From: Pseudoalteromonas luteoviolacea
GTDB lineage: Bacteria; Pseudomonadota; Gammaproteobacteria; Enterobacterales; Alteromonadaceae
Reading direction: 5' to 3'
Length of the DNA: 64,000 nucleotides
Assembly (NCBI RefSeq): GCF_021654285.1
Contig: NZ_JAKFZS010000010.1
Coordinates: forward strand, 1-64,000
Part shown: positions 59,047-64,000 of the stretch, one piece after another
Position numbering within the stretch: the stretch's first letter is position 1
Layout: every line of letters begins with the position of its first letter
Made by a program: the position numbers and the translations under genes
Notes under the pieces: model-generated
What the model saw: only the letters and a program-made list of their open reading frames with translations
Database searches by the model: none
What the model was told of the DNA's origin: nothing

Positions 59047-60777
59047 ATGAGAGCTTTGGCATTGTTTATACTTTTTATGGGCGTTCAATTTTCGCCTTTG
59101 GCTGCCAAAGATATGTTGATCCCGCTTCGTGATAACACCCAATTGGCGGCCACGCTATATTTGCCTGAACAAAAGCAAAATCAATTTAAGAAGTTTCCAG
59201 TCATTGTGCAATTTACTCCTTATGGGCGGGCCGAAGCTAAGTCGAGAGGTGAATACTTCAGTCAACATGGATATATATTTGTTGCGGTAGATAGCAGAGG
59301 TTTAGGCGATTCTGCTGGACAATTTTTGCCTTTTATTGATGAGGGGAAAGATGGTTACGATGTCATTGAGTACTTGGCTCAGTACCCACTAAGTAATGGT
59401 AAAGTAGGGACTCTAGGTGGTTCATATCGAGGCTTTGCGCAGTGGGCGATACAGAAATACCGACCGCCTTCACTACACTCTATGGTTGCCATTGCATCTG
59501 TGTATCCGGGATATGACTTTCCCATAAGAAACAATATTTTTTCTGATTATGCCATATCGTGGTTGGACTTTGTGCTATCCAAAGATGAGAGTAAGCGCTA
59601 TGGCTCAGGAGATGGTTGGAGCAATGCATATTTACAGCAAAAAAATAATGGCACAGCATTTAAAGATTTAGATAAATATAACAGCCATTTATCCAAGGTT
59701 TACCAAGCTTGGCTAGCGCGCCCGAATTACGATAAATATTGGCAAAATATGGTGCCAGAGCGGAGTAATTATACCGAGATATCAACGCCGATTTTGTCGA
59801 TAACAGGTCATTATGATGGCGATCAGCGAGGCACTTTAAAATATTACAAAAACCATCTGCAATGGGCAAAGCAGCAGGTGTTTGAGCAACATTATTTAAT
59901 CATGGGACCTTGGGATCATAGTGGCACGAGAGTGCCTAAAAGGCAGGTACATCAAGCACAGTTTAAACCCCAATCTATGCTTGATATGCCAAAGGTTTAT
60001 TTAGATTGGTTTAATTGGACATTGAAAGGGAGGAATAAGCCTATGTACTTAAGCTTGCCTGTGCTCCAGTACATACAAAGTAAAGGACAGTGGCTTGGCC
60101 AGCATAGCCTGCGATCCGGCTCCAATTTAGAACATGCATCTTTACAAAGCATGCTAATAAATCAGAGGGAGCATAGCGTTAGTCCAGTGCCATACAGCAG
60201 TTATGATTATGATCCAAAAAAAGAGATTACTTTGCCTGAGGCATTTGATATGACTGGCTCGGTGGACTTACCGAGCGAGCAAAGCAGTTATGTGGCGTTT
60301 GAAACTCCGGCACTTGAGCAAAATAAAGTGCTTTTTGGGCAATTTGAAGCACACATTTGGCTTAGCATGAATGTTGCCGATACAGATGTATATCTAGAGG
60401 CCTTTGAAGCCTGCCCAGATAGCGCAATGCGTTTATTGAGCCAAGCACAGCGGCGTATTAAATATAGAGATACGCTATCCTCACCTGTTTCAACCCCTAT
60501 CAATGTCCCTTTCTCTGTCAAATTTGATGATTTTGATTGGGTCGCAAGAGAGATTAATCAGGGGTGTAAATTACGGTTTCTCTTTCGCTCATCAAAGTGG
60601 CATCAACAAAAACACTTTAATAGTGCTTTACCCGTCGCTTTTCACACCATGGCAAATGCGCAAGAAGCTGAGATACGCATACTACATAGCGATGATTATT
60701 CCAGCCATATTCAGATCCCGTGGTTAGATCCAAACGCCGATGTGGTAAAGCCTTTAAACCTGCCACTTAGCCAATAA
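59047..60777 (+). CDS. CocE/NonD family serine hydrolase (X-Pro dipeptidyl-peptidase-like)
   Basis: Exported alpha/beta-hydrolase of the cocaine-esterase / X-prolyl-dipeptidase family, 576 residues. After a signal peptide (ALFILFMGVQFSPLAA) come PVIVQFTPYGRAE, VDSRGLGDSAG, the nucleophile elbow LGGSYRGFAQW, an Asp in ITGHYDGDQ and His in GPWDHSGT, then the C-terminal jelly-roll (residues ~370-560; VYLEAFEAC). AGGGA lies 7 nt before the ATG. It would cleave X-Pro dipeptides, acyl-peptides or ester drugs; the specificity cannot be told. Confidence 0.9.
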   Translation: MRALALFILFMGVQFSPLAAKDMLIPLRDNTQLAATLYLPEQKQNQFKKFPVIVQFTPYGRAEAKSRGEYFSQHGYIFVAVDSRGLGDSAGQFLPFIDEGKDGYDVIEYLAQYPLSNGKVGTLGGSYRGFAQWAIQKYRPPSLHSMVAIASVYPGYDFPIRNNIFSDYAISWLDFVLSKDESKRYGSGDGWSNAYLQQKNNGTAFKDLDKYNSHLSKVYQAWLARPNYDKYWQNMVPERSNYTEISTPILSITGHYDGDQRGTLKYYKNHLQWAKQQVFEQHYLIMGPWDHSGTRVPKRQVHQAQFKPQSMLDMPKVYLDWFNWTLKGRNKPMYLSLPVLQYIQSKGQWLGQHSLRSGSNLEHASLQSMLINQREHSVSPVPYSSYDYDPKKEITLPEAFDMTGSVDLPSEQSSYVAFETPALEQNKVLFGQFEAHIWLSMNVADTDVYLEAFEACPDSAMRLLSQAQRRIKYRDTLSSPVSTPINVPFSVKFDDFDWVAREINQGCKLRFLFRSSKWHQQKHFNSALPVAFHTMANAQEAEIRILHSDDYSSHIQIPWLDPNADVVKPLNLPLSQ

Positions 60778-60781
60778 ATGA

Positions 60782-62302
60782 TTACGCCATGGGGATACTG
60801 ACAAAGACAGAGGTGCCTGATTGCTCGTCGCTGCGATACTCGATATAGCCTTTTTGCTGCTCAGTGAGCAGTTTGGCGGTGTAGGTACCTAGGCCTGAGC
60901 GAGTCCCCTTACCATGAGATACAAACTTGTCTAAAAAGTTTTGTCGAATTGGCTGAGCAATCACATCTGAGTTATGTATTTCTATGGTATGAAATTGATT
61001 GTCACTTTGTGCACTGACTGTGACTGCTTTGTCTTTTGATGAGGCCTCGAGTGCATTTTGCAGCAGGTGGGTAAATACAGCGAACAACAATGACTGCTCC
61101 GCTTTTACTTGCAAGCCATCAGGCACGGTATTGGCTATTTTTATTTGCTGCTTGGAGATGATGTGACTTAATCCTAGTATCACTTTATCGAGAATGCTAT
61201 GGACTGACAGTGACGACGGGTTGTAAGAATATTCATTGCGTTCAATTTTTTGCAGCGCTTGCATATTATCAAGGTGTAATTGTAATTGTTGGCAGTTTTG
61301 CTGAATAAAGTCTAAATACTGCTGTGCTTTTTGCGGGTCATTTAAATGGGTTGATAGCGCGTTGCTGGCGGTTTGGATTTCTTTAATGGGGTTAACGACT
61401 TCTTGTTGGTTTACCGTATCAAATTGATCTCTCAGTTTGGCATTTTCCATCATGGTATCAATTTGTGCACGCATGAGGCGATTAGAGTCGATGGCACGGC
61501 AGTGGGCTTTTACCCGTGACCGTACAATAGAGGGGTTGGCAGGTTTGGTAATGTAATCTACAGCCCCTAATTCTAATCCTTTGACGATGTGCTCTGTTTG
61601 TTCTAATGCAGATAAAAATATCACCGTAATATGTTGCGTATTGGGATCGGCTTTAAGGCGTTTGCACACTTCAATACCATCCATATCTGGCATCATGATA
61701 TCCAGCAGTACCAAATCAGGCTGCGGTTCCATTGCGCATATTTGAAGTGCTTTTTTACCGTTCAGTGCCGCTTTTACTTTGTAATCTTTACGCAAAATAT
61801 CACTGATCACTTTAATGTTATCAGCGACATCATCAACCACTAAGACTTGTGTAATGTGTTCTTTTTGCTCTGTTTGCTCAGTTGCCTCGGCTTTCATGGG
61901 GCGCACAGGCTTACTCAATGCACGTTGTAAACGTGATAGTAAAATTTGGCTTGAGAAGGGTTTGACTATGTACTCGGATACGCCGCATTGAATCGCTTGC
62001 ATTACATTGCCTTGATCTATGGTGGCAGACGTCATAACGAATGGGATCTGGGCTGTGCGCGGATTACTACGCACATATTGCAATAGTGAAATGCCATCGA
62101 GCTTTGGCAGTTTCCACTCTGAGATGATTAATTGTATATCGTTGTAATTGAGTTTTTCTCTCGCATCCACGCCGTTAGAGCTTTGTACAACGGTGACGCT
62201 TGGCGCTAGTTTTTTTGCCGTACTGGCTATCATGGAACGGATGGTTTCATGAGGTTCCACAATTAACACCGTCAGTGGTTGAGGGTTATCACTCCAAGTC
62301 AT
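60782..62302 (-). CDS. Double-receiver protein with degenerate histidine-kinase end
   Basis: A 506-residue cytosolic signalling protein: REC1 (~10-130), REC2 (~152-270), a coiled linker, a HisKA-like helix pair (~295-365) and an HATPase_c domain (~365-506). REC2 is intact (VVDD, phosphoacceptor Asp201 in LVLLDIMMPDMDG, TKP). REC1 has Glu62 where the phospho-Asp belongs (LIISEWKLPKLDG), and its acidic pair is altered (EP). The kinase H-box reads NQQEVVNPIKEI, with Gln300 in place of the catalytic His. The N and G2 boxes (HLLQNALEAS, GTRSGLGTYTAKLL) look usable but the G1 box is poor. GGAGAG lies 7 nt before the ATG. Confidence 0.88.
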   Translation of the reverse strand: MTWSDNPQPLTVLIVEPHETIRSMIASTAKKLAPSVTVVQSSNGVDAREKLNYNDIQLIISEWKLPKLDGISLLQYVRSNPRTAQIPFVMTSATIDQGNVMQAIQCGVSEYIVKPFSSQILLSRLQRALSKPVRPMKAEATEQTEQKEHITQVLVVDDVADNIKVISDILRKDYKVKAALNGKKALQICAMEPQPDLVLLDIMMPDMDGIEVCKRLKADPNTQHITVIFLSALEQTEHIVKGLELGAVDYITKPANPSIVRSRVKAHCRAIDSNRLMRAQIDTMMENAKLRDQFDTVNQQEVVNPIKEIQTASNALSTHLNDPQKAQQYLDFIQQNCQQLQLHLDNMQALQKIERNEYSYNPSSLSVHSILDKVILGLSHIISKQQIKIANTVPDGLQVKAEQSLLFAVFTHLLQNALEASSKDKAVTVSAQSDNQFHTIEIHNSDVIAQPIRQNFLDKFVSHGKGTRSGLGTYTAKLLTEQQKGYIEYRSDEQSGTSVFVSIPMA

Positions 62303-62546
62303 TGAGCTCTCCGCGTCAAATTTGCTTAATGAGAATTACTGGCTAATTGACTGTCCTTAGCACGCGACTGCATAACTGAGTGATTGATAGACAAAAATTA
62401 ACTTCTTCTTATTTTGCACATGTTATCGAAAAGTGTCTAATAATTATGCATACACTTACCCAATTTGAAAAGTACGCACTATGCTAATTGAGCGTGGTGA
62501 AACCGTAAGGTTTAGTGTGTCATTCAAATGATTCAAGGAGTCAGAT

Positions 62547-64000
62547 ATGCGCCTTTGGCGGCTGTGTTTTGTTTTGCTAGTTTTATGTGTGTTTGCAGGA
62601 AGTGCCAAGGGCACCACTGAGGTTAAAGTGGAGGCTATCTCCGCTTATAACGGGTTGGCTAACCCGCAGATTTACGCGGTATCAAAAGATCCCCAAGGGT
62701 TTATGTGGTTTGGCAGTGCTGATGGAGTAAAGCGCTATGATGGCTATCAATTTGTCAGTTTTAATCATGATCCGAATGACGACAATTCTCTCTCAGCAAA
62801 CAGTGTTGGGGCGCTACTGTTTGATAAACAAGGTCGGCTTTGGGCGGGCACTTGGGGCGGCGGATTAAACTTATTTAATCGAGATAAGCAGCAATTTACC
62901 CATTTTAAACATGATGAGGCAAACCCCAATTCACTGGGCGCAAATAAAGTACAAACGCTATTTGAAAGCCGAGACGGCACCTTGTGGGTGGGCACAAATG
63001 GCGGCGGCCTTAATCGCTTGAAAGAAGATCAACAAAGCTTTGAGCGCTTTGTGATGCAGCAAGACAATCCATATAGTTTGGGTAGTGATCGGGTTTGGAG
63101 TATTAGTGAAGGGAGTAAAGGCGGTATTTGGGTAGGGACCTCTAATGGTTTGTATCGATTAGACCGAGATACAGGGCAATTTCAGGGGTTTAGTGTGGCA
63201 CCTAATTCTTTGGATCATGCTGAGGTGCGCCAGGTTTCTGTTGATAACCTTGGCAGGGTGTGGGTAGCGACTCGCACCAGTTTTGGTTTGTTCAACCCGG
63301 AAACTGCCGAGTATCGAATTTATAATATTCCATCAGGTGCATTGCCAAGCGTGACGCGCTTACATCATTTTAATGAAGATATATTATTGGCGACTTTTGC
63401 CGGAGTTTATCGTTTTTCGCCCCGAGAAAATCAATTTGTGCCTGTGATTGAAAACGGCGACCTCACCTTATTACAAAATCGCGATGTAAGACAAATCTTG
63501 ATTGATGACAGTGGCTTATTATGGGCAGCTACGCGCTACTCTGGCGTGCAAAAAGTTTTTCCAAATCCTCCAGCGTTTATTTCGTGGCAAAACTTTTTAA
63601 GTGAGCAGTTACTCTCTGGGTTATTCAATCAAGTCTTAACGATTGAACAAGCCAAAGCGGGCGGCGTGTGGCTTGGCACTGGCCGAGGCTTGGTGCATTT
63701 TGATGGTCAAACTCAGTTCACGCCATTTGCGGATGAAAAAACCTTACAGGGAAACTATCGATTGCGTGTACACAGTATGGCTCGAGATCTTAATGGGCAA
63801 CTGTTTGCGGCGACAAGTTTTGGTGTGTATCGCGTCGATGAAAATAATAAATCTTTGACCATAGTTCCGCTGTCATGGCTTGAGGATTCGCGCCGCTCTG
63901 TTGAGCATATTAGCTTTGATAAGCAGGGCAGTATGTGGTTAGTCCTATCTGGACGAAGTGGCTTAACAAAGCTGGATACGGGTAATAACACAATAGTACA
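62547..64000 (+). CDS. Two-component-regulator propeller sensor (partial, runs off the right edge)
   Basis: A large open frame, 484 codons visible and still open at the window end. A signal peptide (RLWRLCFVLLVLCVFAGSAK) is followed by Reg_prop beta-propeller repeats, e.g. YAVSKDPQGFMWFGSADGVK, LLFDKQGRLWAGTWGGGLN and LWVGTNGGGLNRL. Such propellers are the periplasmic sensor parts of hybrid histidine kinases, GGDEF proteins or HTH regulators; the output domain lies beyond the window. AAGGAG sits 8 nt before the ATG. It is divergent from the double-receiver gene, which may belong to the same signalling pathway. Confidence 0.88.
   Translation, partial: MRLWRLCFVLLVLCVFAGSAKGTTEVKVEAISAYNGLANPQIYAVSKDPQGFMWFGSADGVKRYDGYQFVSFNHDPNDDNSLSANSVGALLFDKQGRLWAGTWGGGLNLFNRDKQQFTHFKHDEANPNSLGANKVQTLFESRDGTLWVGTNGGGLNRLKEDQQSFERFVMQQDNPYSLGSDRVWSISEGSKGGIWVGTSNGLYRLDRDTGQFQGFSVAPNSLDHAEVRQVSVDNLGRVWVATRTSFGLFNPETAEYRIYNIPSGALPSVTRLHHFNEDILLATFAGVYRFSPRENQFVPVIENGDLTLLQNRDVRQILIDDSGLLWAATRYSGVQKVFPNPPAFISWQNFLSEQLLSGLFNQVLTIEQAKAGGVWLGTGRGLVHFDGQTQFTPFADEKTLQGNYRLRVHSMARDLNGQLFAATSFGVYRVDENNKSLTIVPLSWLEDSRRSVEHISFDKQGSMWLVLSGRSGLTKLDTGNNTIV

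Noticed and set aside
1..64000. tRNA, rRNA, insertion sequences, prophage or integrase genes
   Set aside because: Reading both strands I found no transposase, integrase or phage gene and no cloverleaf- or rRNA-like sequence.

Overview
The window looks like chromosomal DNA of a marine gammaproteobacterium of the Pseudoalteromonas / Alteromonadales type. The case rests on an E. coli-like SdhC/SdhD pair, a fused kinase-acetyltransferase ArgA behind ArgR operators, an ArfA ribosome-rescue gene with the enterobacterial-type hairpin, many exported peptidases and hydrolases, and a homolog of the spirochaete lipoprotein LipL32, a family also known from Pseudoalteromonas tunicata. The species is an inference. 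Genes are dense, mostly short operons or single genes in both orientations with intrinsic terminators between convergent pairs. I saw no tRNA, rRNA, IS element, prophage or CRISPR array.

Layout. 1-8.6 kb: acyltransferase, DesK/NarX-like two-component pair, S33 peptidase, a membrane LytTR regulator and a FAD oxidase. 8.7-14.1 kb: glutaredoxin, two paralogous cysteine-rich secreted peptides, argA, membrane proteins and a secreted protein with cysteine-peptidase-like motifs. 14.4-19.6 kb: AbgT transporter, an sdhCD pair with no sdhAB, a zinc-ribbon membrane protein whose start lies on a 49-bp palindrome, ChrA and a divergent LysR. 19.6-26.9 kb: spondin-domain lipoprotein with a 15-bp tandem repeat, a CbbR-like LysR divergent from an SbtA bicarbonate permease, an endonuclease III variant, a double-glycine-leader peptide, YebE-like protein, a tandem cystatin-like protein and a lone ExbD. 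27-34.7 kb: serine hydrolase, a secreted protein with three OB-like repeats, CpdB-type nucleotidase and the LipL32 homolog.

34.9-46.3 kb: three-gene saccharopine dehydrogenase-like / DUF2269 / DoxX-like operon, TPR protein, a second double-glycine peptide, S9 peptidase, FetB-like permease, Tat-exported intradiol dioxygenase, lipoate ligase, LysR and a hydrolase. 46.4-56.7 kb: arfA, BASS and AGCS transporters, cysteine-synthase-like enzyme, an MsbA-type ABC exporter, and a 1057-bp direct tandem duplication that copied the exporter's 3' end plus a lipoprotein gene; then creA, an NTF2-like protein and a LysR. 56.7-64 kb: GH13 amylase with an inserted domain, CocE-type hydrolase, a double-receiver pseudo-kinase, and the start of a large beta-propeller sensor running off the right edge.

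Themes: much of the window codes for exported hydrolysis (peptides, nucleotides, starch, aromatics) with uptake or efflux carriers, as expected of a surface- or particle-associated heterotroph. The least explained parts are the small peptide genes, the cystatin-like protein, the orphan sdhCD with a missing haem ligand, the long palindrome, the local duplication and the degenerate receiver/kinase protein.
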